A stretch of DNA of 33,286 nt from Bradyrhizobium sp. (GTDB lineage Bacteria > Pseudomonadota > Alphaproteobacteria > Rhizobiales > Xanthobacteraceae): NCBI RefSeq assembly GCF_028868675.1, contig NZ_JAGWUA010000027.1, forward strand, positions 1-33,286, in the 5' to 3' direction. Position numbers and translations under genes: made by a program. Shown here in pieces: positions 9,305-18,023 of this stretch (the first letter of the stretch is position 1; each line of letters begins with the position of its first letter). Below the pieces are notes generated by a model that was given only the letters and a program-made list of their open reading frames with translations, had not been told where the DNA came from and did no database searches.

Positions 9305-10330
9305 ATGAATCTGACTGAGCTGAACAAGGTCGCGACCGCCATGGTGGCACCGGGCAAGGGCGTGCTGGCGGCCGATGAATCCTCCGGCACGATCAAGAAG
9401 CGGTTCGATGCGATCGGCGTGGAGTCGACGGAAGACAACCGCCGCGACTATCGCGAGATGCTGTTCCGCTCCACCGACGCGATGAGCCGGCACATCTCGG
9501 GCGTGATCCTCTACGACGAGACGATCTGGCAGAACGCCAAGGACGGCACGCCGCTGATCAGGCTGATCGAACAGGCCGGCGCCATTCCCGGCATCAAGGT
9601 CGACGAGGGCACGCAAGCCCTGCCGATGTGCCCGGGTGAGCTCGTCACCGTCGGGCTCGACAGGCTCGCCGAGCGGCTGAAGAAATATTACGAGCGCGGC
9701 GCGCGTTTCGCCAAATGGCGCGCGGTGATAGACATCGGCAGCGGGATACCCTCGATGACCGCGATCCACGTCAACGCACATGCGCTGGCGCGCTACGCGG
9801 CGCTGTGCCAGGCCGCACAGATCGTGCCCATCGTCGAGCCGGAAGTGCTGATGGACGGCGATCACGACATCGACCGCTGCTACGAGGTGACGAGCCGCGT
9901 GCTCAACAAGACGTTCCAGGAATTGCGCGTGCAGCGCGTAGCACTGGAGGGCATGATCCTCAAGCCCAACATGGCGGTCTCCGGCAAGAAATGCGCGAAG
10001 CAGGCCTCCGTCGCCGAGGTCGCGGACAAGACCGTGCGCCTCCTGAAGGCCTGCGTGCCCGCTGCCGTGCCCGGCATCGCCTTCCTGTCCGGCGGCCAGT
10101 CCGACGAGGACGCCACAGCGCACCTCAATGCCATGAACACGCTCTGCCCGCTGCCGTGGCGGCTGACCTTCTCCTATGGCCGCGCGCTGCAGGCCGCGCC
10201 GCAGAAGGCGTGGTCCGGCAAGGCCGAGAACGTGGCGGCGGGGCAAAAGGCCTTCACCCATCGCGCGCGGATGAACGCGCTCGCGACCAAGGGCGAATGG
10301 GCGAGCGCGCTGGAACAGAAGGCGGCCTAG
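9305..10330 (+). CDS. Fructose-bisphosphate aldolase class I
   Basis: A metal-independent Schiff-base aldolase for the same reaction as the preceding gene but with an unrelated mechanism. I chose the ATG at 9305, preceded by GGGAGGA, which gives 341 residues and the typical start NLTELNKVATAMVAPGKGVLAADES. The active-site motif EGMILKPNMAVSG holds the Schiff-base lysine (Lys220). The phosphate-binding motif FLSGGQSDEDATAHLNAMN and the C-terminal WRLTFSYGRALQ are intact. The ThiE-like gene follows after two bases, so they are probably co-transcribed. It has the features of an active enzyme. Confidence 0.96.
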   Translation: MNLTELNKVATAMVAPGKGVLAADESSGTIKKRFDAIGVESTEDNRRDYREMLFRSTDAMSRHISGVILYDETIWQNAKDGTPLIRLIEQAGAIPGIKVDEGTQALPMCPGELVTVGLDRLAERLKKYYERGARFAKWRAVIDIGSGIPSMTAIHVNAHALARYAALCQAAQIVPIVEPEVLMDGDHDIDRCYEVTSRVLNKTFQELRVQRVALEGMILKPNMAVSGKKCAKQASVAEVADKTVRLLKACVPAAVPGIAFLSGGQSDEDATAHLNAMNTLCPLPWRLTFSYGRALQAAPQKAWSGKAENVAAGQKAFTHRARMNALATKGEWASALEQKAA

Positions 10331-10332
10331 AC

Positions 10333-11055
10333 TTGTCGAACAAATCCAAGTCTGGGACCAAGTCTGGGACCAGGTCCGCGACCAAGCCCGCTCCTGCGCG
10401 CCCCAAGCCGCGCCTCTATCTCGCGACGCCGGTCGTCGACGATGCGGCAGCGCTCGCCGCCGAGCTGCCCGGCCTGCTCGCCACGGCCGACGTCGCGGCG
10501 GTGCTGGTGCGGCTGAAGGAGACCGACCAGCGCGGCATGATCTCGCGCGTGAAGGCGCTGGCGCCGGCGGTGCAGAAGGCAGGCGCTGCGCTTCTGATCG
10601 ACGGCCATGCGGAGCTGGTGGCACGCGCCGGGGCCGACGGCGCGCATCTGACCGGCATCGCCGCGCTGGAAGAGGCGATCGGCTCGCTGAAGCCGGACCG
10701 CATTGCCGGCGCGGGCGGGCTCGTCACGCGCCACGATTCCATGGCCGCGGGCGAGATGGGCGCGGACTACGTGCTGTTCGGTGAGCCGGACGCGCGCGGC
10801 CAGCGGCCTTCGGCCCAGGCGATCGCGGAGCGGCTGGAATGGTGGGCCGAGCTGTTCGAGCCGCCCTGTGTCGGCTTTGCGACGTCGGCCGTGGAAGCCT
10901 GCGAGTTCGCGGCCGCCGGCGCCGATTTCGTGCTGGTCGGCGATGCCGTCTGGTCCGATCCGCGCGGACCGAAGGCCGCGCTCGCCGATGCGGAAGCGGC
11001 CATCGGGAAGGGCTATGCGGATGCGACCGCACCTGCCGACACGGCGCAGGGCTAG
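10333..11055 (+). CDS. ThiE/TenI-like thiamine phosphate synthase family protein
   Basis: A TIM-barrel protein of the thiamine-phosphate synthase superfamily, 240 residues if the TTG at 10333 is the start. The family pattern is seen as ALLIDGHAELVARAGADGAHLTG (canonical: NDR...ADGVHLGQ), then GADYVLFGE, and FAAAGADFVLVGDAVW at the end. Several residues of true ThiE are changed: the NDR is IDG, the HLGQ glutamine is missing, and the Thr-Lys phosphate motif after the FGE strand reads FGEPDARGQRPS. It may therefore be a TenI-like or regulatory relative rather than an active ThiE. The N-terminus has a low-complexity basic segment coded by a 12-base tandem repeat (AAGTCTGGGACC twice). It sits two bases after the class I aldolase and ten before the Sel1 gene. 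Confidence 0.7.
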   Translation: MSNKSKSGTKSGTRSATKPAPARPKPRLYLATPVVDDAAALAAELPGLLATADVAAVLVRLKETDQRGMISRVKALAPAVQKAGAALLIDGHAELVARAGADGAHLTGIAALEEAIGSLKPDRIAGAGGLVTRHDSMAAGEMGADYVLFGEPDARGQRPSAQAIAERLEWWAELFEPPCVGFATSAVEACEFAAAGADFVLVGDAVWSDPRGPKAALADAEAAIGKGYADATAPADTAQG

Positions 11056-11064
11056 CGACGGACC

Positions 11065-12141
11065 ATGAAACTCGCGCGCTCCACCGCAATCCTCGTCACG
11101 CTCGCACTCGCGGCGCCCGCTTCTGCACAGATATCGCTGGCGCCGCCGCCTGCGACGACGCCCGTTCCGCCGCCCGAGAAGGGCAAGGCCAAGCCGCATG
11201 CGGTGACCGGGAAGAAGGAGGCGCAGCCCGCGCCAAAACCCTCGCCGTCTCCCTCGCCGAGCCCGGCGCCCGCCGCGACCGTGATCCCCGCGCCGCCGAC
11301 CGACAATTCCAGCGTCGATCTGGTGTTCGGCGCCTATCAGCGCGGCCAGTACAAGACCGCCTTCGATCTCGCGACGGTGCGCGCGCAAGGAGGCGACGCC
11401 AAGGCGATGACCATGCTGGGCGAGCTGTTGTCCAGCGGGCTCGGCGTCAAGCGCGACTATGCCAAGGCGGTCGAATGGTACAAGCGCGCCTCCGACGCCG
11501 GCGATCGCGAAGGCATGTTCGCGCTCGCGATGATGCGCATAGCCGGCCGCGGCGGCCCCGTCGACAAGAACGAGGCGGTGAAACTGCTGGCGTCATCCGC
11601 CAAGCTCGGCGAGCCCAAGGCGGCCTACAATCTCGCGCTGCTCTATCTCGACGGGCAGACGCTGCCGCAGGACGTGCGCCGCGCCGCCGAACTGCTGCGC
11701 CAGGCGGCCGACGCGGGGCTGCCCGAGGCGCAATACGCGCTGGCGACCTTCTACAAGGAAGGCACCGGCGTCGAGAAGGACGTCGAGCGGGCGGTGCGGC
11801 TGTTGCAGGCCGCCTCGCTCGCCGACAATGTCGACGCGGAGGTCGAGTACGCGATCGCGCTGTTCAACGGCACGGGGACGCCGCGCAACCCGCCGGCCGC
11901 GGTGGCGCTGCTGCGCAAGGCGGCCCGGCAGAACTCGCCGATCGCGCAGAACCGGCTCGCCTGGGTGCTGATCAACGGCATGGGCGCACCGGTGGACAAG
12001 GTCGAGGGCTTCAAGTGGCACCTGGTGGCCAAGAGCGGCGGCAAGGGCGATCCCGAGCTCGACAAGCAGCTCTCCGAGCTCAATGCCGACGACCGGGCCA
12101 GGGCCGAGGCCTCCGCCAGAAAATGGCTCGGGGTCAAATGA
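11065..12141 (+). CDS. Secreted Sel1-repeat (TPR-like) protein
   Basis: A 358-residue protein with a signal peptide at 1-22 (MKLARSTAILVTLALAAPASAQ). A proline-, lysine- and alanine-rich linker follows at about 25-85 (PKPSPSPSPSPAP). After that come at least six Sel1-type repeats of about 36 residues, for example AMTMLGELLSSGLGVKRDYAKAVEWYKRAS and AQYALATFYKEGTGVEKDVERAVRLL without a break in register. Sel1 repeats form protein-binding solenoids, often in cell-envelope assembly or signalling. It would act in the periplasm. The binding partner is unknown. It is read in the same direction as the ThiE-like gene, nine bases downstream. Confidence 0.85.
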   Translation: MKLARSTAILVTLALAAPASAQISLAPPPATTPVPPPEKGKAKPHAVTGKKEAQPAPKPSPSPSPSPAPAATVIPAPPTDNSSVDLVFGAYQRGQYKTAFDLATVRAQGGDAKAMTMLGELLSSGLGVKRDYAKAVEWYKRASDAGDREGMFALAMMRIAGRGGPVDKNEAVKLLASSAKLGEPKAAYNLALLYLDGQTLPQDVRRAAELLRQAADAGLPEAQYALATFYKEGTGVEKDVERAVRLLQAASLADNVDAEVEYAIALFNGTGTPRNPPAAVALLRKAARQNSPIAQNRLAWVLINGMGAPVDKVEGFKWHLVAKSGGKGDPELDKQLSELNADDRARAEASARKWLGVK

Positions 12142-12223
12142 CTTGACGCCGGCCTGAGCGCAGGGCACCCCATTGCCTCAAATCCGACGGCCTCGCCGTT
12201 TCTCCCGATCGAGACCGAACCTC

Positions 12224-13018
12224 ATGCTGTATTCCGCCACTATCAACGTCATGGTCAAGGCGGCGCGCCGCGCCGGCCGCAGCCTCAAGCGCGATCTCGG
12301 CGAGATCGAGCATCTGCAGGTGTCGCTGAAGGGGCCGGCGAATTTCGTCTCGCTCGCCGACAAGCGCGCCGAGGAGATGCTCTACACCGACCTCGCCAAG
12401 GCGCGGCCCGGCTACGGCTTCATCGGCGAGGAAGGGGGCACGCGCGAGGGCACCGACAAGAGCCACACCTGGATCGTCGATCCCCTCGACGGCACCACCA
12501 ACTTCCTGCACGGCATTCCGCAATTCGCGATCTCGATCGGGCTTTCGCGCGAGGGCACGGTGATCGCGGGCGTGATCTACAATCCCGCCAACGACGAGCT
12601 CTACATCGCCGAGCGCGGCAAGGGCGCCTTCCTCAACGACCAGCGCCTGCGGGTGGCCGGCCGCCGCAAGCTCGACGAATGCGTGGTGGCCTGCGGGCTG
12701 CCGCATATCGGCCGCGGCGACCACGACCTGGCGCGGAAGGAAATGGCCGCGCTGCAGACCAGGCTCGCGGGCTTCCGCCGCTTCGGCGCCGCCTCGCTCG
12801 ACCTCGCCTTCGTCGCCGCCGGACGGCTGGACGGCTACTGGGAGCGCAATCTGCAGCCCTGGGACATCGCGGCCGGCCAGATCATGGTCCGCGAAGCCGG
12901 CGGCATCGTCAGCGACATCGACACCTCCGGCGACGCGCTGGTGACAGGGAACGTCGTGTGCGGCAACGAGTTCGTGCACGGGGAGCTGGTGCGGATCTTG
13001 AAGCCGCTGGCGGGGTAA
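12224..13018 (+). CDS. Inositol monophosphatase family protein (SuhB-like)
   Basis: A Mg-dependent phosphatase of the IMPase/SuhB/CysQ fold. From the ATG at 12224 it has 264 residues; an in-frame TTG 51 bases upstream adds only arginine-rich sequence unlike the family. The three metal-binding motifs are seen: GEEGG (Glu69/Glu70), WIVDPLDGTTNF (Asp86, Asp89) and QPWDIAAGQIMVREAGG. The start LYSATINVMVKAARRAG is typical of the SuhB group in Rhizobiales. Substrates may be inositol-1-phosphate or other sugar phosphates, and a SuhB-like role in rRNA antitermination cannot be excluded. Confidence 0.92.
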   Translation: MLYSATINVMVKAARRAGRSLKRDLGEIEHLQVSLKGPANFVSLADKRAEEMLYTDLAKARPGYGFIGEEGGTREGTDKSHTWIVDPLDGTTNFLHGIPQFAISIGLSREGTVIAGVIYNPANDELYIAERGKGAFLNDQRLRVAGRRKLDECVVACGLPHIGRGDHDLARKEMAALQTRLAGFRRFGAASLDLAFVAAGRLDGYWERNLQPWDIAAGQIMVREAGGIVSDIDTSGDALVTGNVVCGNEFVHGELVRILKPLAG

Positions 13019-13040
13019 ATTCGCGCCACTCTTTCTGCAT

Positions 13041-13147
13041 CGTCATTCCGGGACGCGCCTCCTGGCGCGGGCCCGGAATCCATTCATCCACAGGACGCGC
13101 GGCGCGATGGATTCCGGGTTCGCGCTTCGCGCGCCCCGGAATGACGA
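13041..13147. repeat. Palindromic repeat (CGTCATTCCGGG type)
   Basis: CGTCATTCCGGG at 13041 and CCCCGGAATGACG ending at 13147 are inverted arms. Inner arms GGCCCGGAATCCAT / ATGGATTCCGGGTT allow a nearly continuous hairpin. It separates the converging phosphatase and RND pump genes and could act as a two-way terminator. Two words (CCCGGAATCC and GCGCGCCCCGG) recur in the repeat at 24045-24180. Confidence 0.75.
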
Positions 13148-13152
13148 CGGAG

Positions 13153-16100
13153 TTACGATGGCGGCGCCAGCGCGGGCCCGCCAACCGGCTCGGCTTCCAG
13201 CTTCTCCTCCGCCTCCCGATCTCCCGCCAGCACGCGCTGCACGGAGACGAAGAACACCGGCACCATCAACAGCGCGAGGATGACCACCGCGATCATGCCG
13301 CCCATCACGACGGTGCCGAGCGACTGCTGGCTGGCGCCGCCGGCGCCCTGCGCAATCGCCATCGGGATGACGCCGCAGATGAAGGCGAGGCCGGTCATCA
13401 GGATCGGGCGGAAGCGCAGGCGGCAGGCCTCGACGGTGGCTTCCACCAGCGGCCTGCCCTCCCTGCGCAAATCCCTGGCGAATTCGATGATCAGGATCGC
13501 GTCCTTGGCGGCGAGCCCGATGATGGTGATGAGGCCGACGGTGAAATAGACGTCGTTGGGAAGCCCGCGCAGCATCGCCGCGATCACCGCGCCGGTGATG
13601 CCGAGCGGCACGGTCAAGAGCACCGCGAGCGGAATGGTCCAGCTCTCGTAGAGCGCGGCGAGGCACAGGAACACCACCAGCACCGAGAGCGCGAGCAGGA
13701 ACGGAGCCTGCGAGCCCGACAGCTTTTCCTGGAGCGACTGACCGGTCCATTCATAGCCGAAGCCGCGCGGCAGCCTGCCGGCGAGCCGCTCCATCTCGGC
13801 GATCGCATCGCCCGAGGTGAAGCCGGGCCGCGCCTCGCCGGAGATGCGCACCGCCGGATAATAGTTGAAGCCTGCGATCTGGGTCGGACCGCGCGACCAC
13901 TCCACCGTCGCGAAGGATGAGAACGGCACGAGCTGGCCGCGGCTATTCCTGACGTTGTAGTTGAGGATGTCCTCGGTCTTCATGCGGTCGGCGCTGTCCG
14001 CCTGCACCACCACGCGCTGCATGCGGCCGCGGTTCGGGAAGTCGTTGACGTAGTTCGAGCCGAGATTGGTCGAGATCGTGTTGTTGATGTCCTCGAAGGT
14101 GACGCCGAAGGCGCCGGCCTTCTCGCGGTCGATCGTCAGATCGACCTGCGGAGCCTCCGGCAGGCCCTCGACATAGACCTTCTGCAGCACCGGGCTCGCA
14201 TTGGCCTCCCGGATGAGCTGGTCGGCGGCGCGCATCAGCGCCGGATAGCCCTTCTGGCCGCGGTCCTGCAGGCGGAAGGAGAATCCCGATGAGTTGCCGA
14301 GATTGTCGATCGGCGGCGGCTGCAGCGCGGTAATCTTGGCGTCGCGCACGGTCGCGAGGTCGCGGTTGATGTCGGCGACCAGCGCCGCGGCGGACTCTTT
14401 CGGCCCGCGCTCCGACCAGTCCTTCAGGGTGATGAAGGCCTGCGCGGTGTTCATGCCCTGGCCGGAGAAGCTGAAACCGGTCAGGAAGGTGACGTCCTCG
14501 ACGCCGGGCCGCGCGGCCAGATATTTCTCCACCTTCTCCACCACGGCCTCGGTGCGTGCATAGGAGGAGTCCGACGGCGTCTGCACGTCGGTGGTGACGA
14601 AACCCTGGTCGTCGACCGGCAGGAAGCCGCCGGGCAGGCTGACGAAGGCGAGGGAGAGACCGATGAGCAGCGCGGCATAGACCAGCATCAGCCGCCCGGT
14701 GCGCTTCAGCGCGAAGCCGACGGTGCGCGCATAGCCGAACCTGCCGGCTTCCAGGATGCGGTTGAACCGGCCGAATACGCCGCCGCCCGAGTGACCGTGG
14801 CCCTTGGCGACCGGCTTCAGCAACGTCGCGCACAAGGCTGGCGTCAGCGACAGCGCGAGGAAGGCCGAGAAGCCGATCGCCGCGACCATGGTCACCGAGA
14901 ACTGGCGATAGATGATGCCGACCGAGCCCGGGAAGAACGCCATCGGCACGAACACCGCCATCAGCACCAGCGTGATGCCGATGATGGCGCCGGTGATCTG
15001 CGTCATCGCCTTGCGGGTCGCCTCCTTCGGCGGCAGGCCTTCCTCCGCCATGATGCGCTCGACGTTCTCGACCACGACGATGGCGTCGTCGACGAGGATG
15101 CCGACCGCGAGCACCATGCCGAACATCGAGAGCATGTTGATGGAGTAGCCCGCGAGCAGCAGCGTGGTGCAGGCGCCCAGGAGCGCCACCGGCACCACGA
15201 TGGTCGGGATGATGGTGTAGCGGATGTTCTGCAGGAACAGGAACATCACGACGAACACCAGCACCACGGCCTCGACCAGCGTCGACAGTACCTTCCTGAT
15301 CGAGGCCTCGACCACCGGCGTGATGTTGTAGGGAATCTCGTAGGCGATGTTGGCCGGGAAGAAGCGCGACAGCTCCTTCATCTTGGCCTCGACCGCGCTC
15401 GCGGTCGCCAGCGCATTGCCGGTCGGCGACAGCAGCACGGAGAGACCGGCGGTCGGCTTGCCGTTGAGCCGGGTCTGGAACTGGTAGTTGAGGCCGCCGA
15501 CCTCGATCCGCGCCACATCGCGCAGCCGCACGGTCGAGCCGTCGGCGTTGGCGCGCAGGATGATGGCGCCGAACTCCTCGGGCGAGCCGAGCTGGCCCTT
15601 GACCAGCACGAGCGCGGAAACGCGCTGGTTCGGCGCCGACGGCTCGGCGCCGATGCTGCCCGAGGCGACCTGCGCGTTCTGGGCGCCGATCGCCTTGTTG
15701 ACGTCGTCGGCCGTGAGCCCGTAACCGACGAGTTTTGCCGGATCGATCCAGACGCGAAGCGAGCGCTCGGTCGAATAGAGCGTGGCGCGGCCGACGCCGG
15801 GAATGCGGCGGATCTCGCCGAGCACGTTGCGGATCATGAAGTCGCCCAGCCCCACCTCGTCGAGGCTGCCGTCGGTCGAGTTCAGCGTGATGATCTGCAG
15901 CACGGCGCTGGAGGCCTCCTCGATCAAGATGCCCTGCTGGATCACCGCGCGCGGCAGGCGCGCCTCGACGCGCTTGATCCGGTTCTGCACCTCGACCGAG
16001 GCTGCGCTGGTGTCGGTGCCCGGCACGAAATTGGCCGTGATCTCGACCTGGCCGAGCGAGTCGCTGGTCGATTCGAAGTTCAAAATGCCGGCGGCACCGT

Positions 16101-16308
16101 TGAGCTCCTCCTCGATCAGCCGCGTGACGCTGTTGTAGAGGTTTTCCGGCGAGGCGCCGGGATAGCTGGTCGAGATCGAGATCGAGGGCGGCGCGATGAT
16201 CGGATATTGCGCGATCGGCAGCAGCGGTATCGCGATCGCGCCGATCAGGCAGATGAACAGCGCAACCACCCAGGCGAAGATCGGCCTGTCGATGAAGAAG
16301 CCCGGCAT
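13153..16308 (-). CDS. RND multidrug efflux pump, HAE1 family inner-membrane subunit
   Basis: An AcrB/MexB-like proton-driven pump of 1051 residues, the normal length. It would export hydrophobic or amphiphilic compounds from the periplasm and inner membrane. Seen: the N-terminal membrane start FFIDRPIFAWVVALFICLIG, the porter-domain signature YPGASPENLYNSVTRLIEEE, and the TM4 proton-relay motif GILVDDAIVVVENVERIM with the Asp pair. Two-fold repeated porter domains and a second six-helix bundle near the C-terminus (LAALYESWTIPLAVLLTVPLGITG) follow. Its ATG lies six bases after the stop of the adaptor gene. It ends next to a palindromic repeat. Confidence 0.95.
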   Translation of the reverse strand: MPGFFIDRPIFAWVVALFICLIGAIAIPLLPIAQYPIIAPPSISISTSYPGASPENLYNSVTRLIEEELNGAAGILNFESTSDSLGQVEITANFVPGTDTSAASVEVQNRIKRVEARLPRAVIQQGILIEEASSAVLQIITLNSTDGSLDEVGLGDFMIRNVLGEIRRIPGVGRATLYSTERSLRVWIDPAKLVGYGLTADDVNKAIGAQNAQVASGSIGAEPSAPNQRVSALVLVKGQLGSPEEFGAIILRANADGSTVRLRDVARIEVGGLNYQFQTRLNGKPTAGLSVLLSPTGNALATASAVEAKMKELSRFFPANIAYEIPYNITPVVEASIRKVLSTLVEAVVLVFVVMFLFLQNIRYTIIPTIVVPVALLGACTTLLLAGYSINMLSMFGMVLAVGILVDDAIVVVENVERIMAEEGLPPKEATRKAMTQITGAIIGITLVLMAVFVPMAFFPGSVGIIYRQFSVTMVAAIGFSAFLALSLTPALCATLLKPVAKGHGHSGGGVFGRFNRILEAGRFGYARTVGFALKRTGRLMLVYAALLIGLSLAFVSLPGGFLPVDDQGFVTTDVQTPSDSSYARTEAVVEKVEKYLAARPGVEDVTFLTGFSFSGQGMNTAQAFITLKDWSERGPKESAAALVADINRDLATVRDAKITALQPPPIDNLGNSSGFSFRLQDRGQKGYPALMRAADQLIREANASPVLQKVYVEGLPEAPQVDLTIDREKAGAFGVTFEDINNTISTNLGSNYVNDFPNRGRMQRVVVQADSADRMKTEDILNYNVRNSRGQLVPFSSFATVEWSRGPTQIAGFNYYPAVRISGEARPGFTSGDAIAEMERLAGRLPRGFGYEWTGQSLQEKLSGSQAPFLLALSVLVVFLCLAALYESWTIPLAVLLTVPLGITGAVIAAMLRGLPNDVYFTVGLITIIGLAAKDAILIIEFARDLRREGRPLVEATVEACRLRFRPILMTGLAFICGVIPMAIAQGAGGASQQSLGTVVMGGMIAVVILALLMVPVFFVSVQRVLAGDREAEEKLEAEPVGGPALAPPS

Positions 16309-16314
16309 GCCGCG

Positions 16315-17508
16315 CTACCGCATCGCCTGCACACGCTGCGCACCGTCCGAGCCCGCATCCGCCTCGGTCCAGGCCTGCGGCCTGACCTTGTCGCCGGCCG
16401 CGAACTTCTGAAAACCTTCGACCACGACCTTGTCGCCGGCCTTGAGGCCGTCGGTGACGAACCAGACGCCGTCCTGTACCGAGCCGGTGCGCACCGGCTG
16501 CACCGCGATGTGGTTGTCGTCCTTGACGACGAACACCTCGCTGCCGCCGCCGCCATTGCGCTGGATCGCCTGCTGCGGCACCGCGATGGCGTCGGTATCG
16601 AGGCCCTGGTCGATCCGCACGCGGACATACATCCCCGGCAGCAATTCGCGCTTCGGATTGGGGAATTCGCCGCGCAGCGTCACCTGGCCGGTATGGGCGT
16701 CGACCCTGGCGTCGGAAAACAGCAGCTTGCCGTTCGGCGGATAGACCGTGTTGTCGTCGACCACGAGACGCACCCTTACGCTGTCGCCCTCGATGCGGTC
16801 GAGATCGCCGCTCTCGAAGGCACGGCGAAGCTGGTTCAGCTCGGTAACCGATTGGGTGAAATCGGCATAGATCGGATCGAGCTGCTGGACGGTGGCGAGA
16901 TTGGTCTCGTTCTGCACCGCGAGCGCGCCCTCGCTGACCAGCGCCGCGCCGACCACGCCGTCGATCGGCGCACGCACCGTGGCGTAGTCGAGATTGAGCC
17001 TGGCGCGCGCGAGCTCGGCCTTGCGGCCGTCGACCTCGGCCCGAGCCTGGCGCTCGGAAGCGGTCGCCTTCTCGTTCTCGGCTTCGGGCGCCGCGCGCTG
17101 GGAGAACAGCAATGCAATGCGGCGGGCGTGCTGCTGCGCCTGCTGCAGCACAGCCTCGGCCTTCGCCAGCGCCGCCTCGTTCGCCATCACCTCGACCTCG
17201 AACGGACGCGGATCGATGCGATAGAGCGGATCGCCCGCTTTCACCTCGCTGCCCTGGCGGAACAGGCGCTCGACCACGATGCCCGAGACGCGCGGCCGCA
17301 CCTCGGCGACGCGCGTCGGCGCGATCCGGCCGGGCAGCTCGCGCACCACCGCGCGCGGCTGCGGCTTCACGACGACGACGCTGACGTCGGGCTCGGCGGG
17401 CTGGGCAGCGGAGATCGCGGAATTGGATTCGTCGCAACCGGCAAGCAGCGGCGCAAGGGCCGCGAGCATCACTGCGACGCATGCCGATCGCGCACGAAGT
17501 CCTGACAT
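16315..17508 (-). CDS. RND efflux periplasmic adaptor lipoprotein
   Basis: The membrane-fusion partner of the RND pump, 397 residues. It has a lipoprotein signal with lipobox LLAGC (Cys at about 24). The barrel/lipoyl half-motif GRIAPTRVAEVRPRVSGIV and the loop FRQGSEVKAGDPLYRID are followed by an alpha-helical hairpin at about 105-175, then the second lipoyl half ATVRAPIDGVVGAALVSEG and the beta-barrel and membrane-proximal domains. It is AcrA/MexA-like. The gene is first in the leftward pair. No TolC-like channel and no TetR or other regulator gene is next to it, so the pair must use a channel coded elsewhere. Confidence 0.94.
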   Translation of the reverse strand: MSGLRARSACVAVMLAALAPLLAGCDESNSAISAAQPAEPDVSVVVVKPQPRAVVRELPGRIAPTRVAEVRPRVSGIVVERLFRQGSEVKAGDPLYRIDPRPFEVEVMANEAALAKAEAVLQQAQQHARRIALLFSQRAAPEAENEKATASERQARAEVDGRKAELARARLNLDYATVRAPIDGVVGAALVSEGALAVQNETNLATVQQLDPIYADFTQSVTELNQLRRAFESGDLDRIEGDSVRVRLVVDDNTVYPPNGKLLFSDARVDAHTGQVTLRGEFPNPKRELLPGMYVRVRIDQGLDTDAIAVPQQAIQRNGGGGSEVFVVKDDNHIAVQPVRTGSVQDGVWFVTDGLKAGDKVVVEGFQKFAAGDKVRPQAWTEADAGSDGAQRVQAMR

Positions 17509-17593
17509 GGAAATGGGTGCCCCGTTCGTTGACCTGGAATCAAGCTCAGCGTGCAGCGCTCCAGAGCGCCGCCACGCGGTTGATGCGGCATTC

Positions 17594-17622
17594 AGGATAA
17601 AATCTGTTTGTTGCGATGCAAC
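17594..17622 (-). promoter_or_regulatory. Putative promoter and operator of the RND operon
   Basis: On the leftward strand TTGCAT (17621-17616) and TATCCT (17599-17594) are 16 bases apart, a plausible sigma-70 promoter about 80 bases before the adaptor start. The -35 box lies inside the inverted repeat GTTGC-ATC-GCAAC (17610-17622). Further upstream ATGTCAC occurs twice in direct orientation (17642-17648 and 17656-17662). These could be regulator sites; no regulator gene is adjacent. Confidence 0.4.
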
Positions 17623-18023
17623 GGAACTCGCAGGCGGCCCAATGTCACAGGAACTATGTCACTGGGCGCACGCGGCTTTTCGAGATTCACCGGATTGTGA
17701 GTGGGGCGTCTGTCGTCGCGCCGCGTGGCGGCATACCATAAGGAGCCTTCCTCGAGCGCCCGATCGCTGACGCGCGTCCGACTGCAGCCGCAAGCGCAGC
17801 AGCGCGAACGTGAGCGGCGGCGAACCGTTTGTCGCCCCGACCGCGATTGCCGCGCGCGCGGCGTCATGCCGCCGACAGTCGCGCCGAATCTCCTCGTCAT
17901 GCGAGAAAACCCAACAACGATCGAGAGGCCGGAGTTCCGCTTTGCCTCGAAATCGGCCTGTCCCGGCTTTTTTCCCGCTCACGCTGTGCCATAGTGCGGG
18001 GCGCAGACAGGGTTTCGTAACGG
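17623..18023. other. Intergenic region without a recognisable gene
   Basis: Between the RND operon and the MotA-like gene I see no convincing gene. The open frames here, the longest being leftward at 17659-18030, have arginine- and serine-rich products without family features. Apart from the ATGTCAC direct repeats near 17650, no clear structure stands out. A promoter for the MotA-like gene must lie near the right end, but I cannot place it well. Confidence 0.5.

Noticed and set aside
13943..17505. Very long open frames on both strands over the RND genes (about 1180 and 900 codons)
   Set aside because: They overlap two complete, well-recognised genes and have arginine- and histidine-rich products without family features; this is a normal effect of high GC content.
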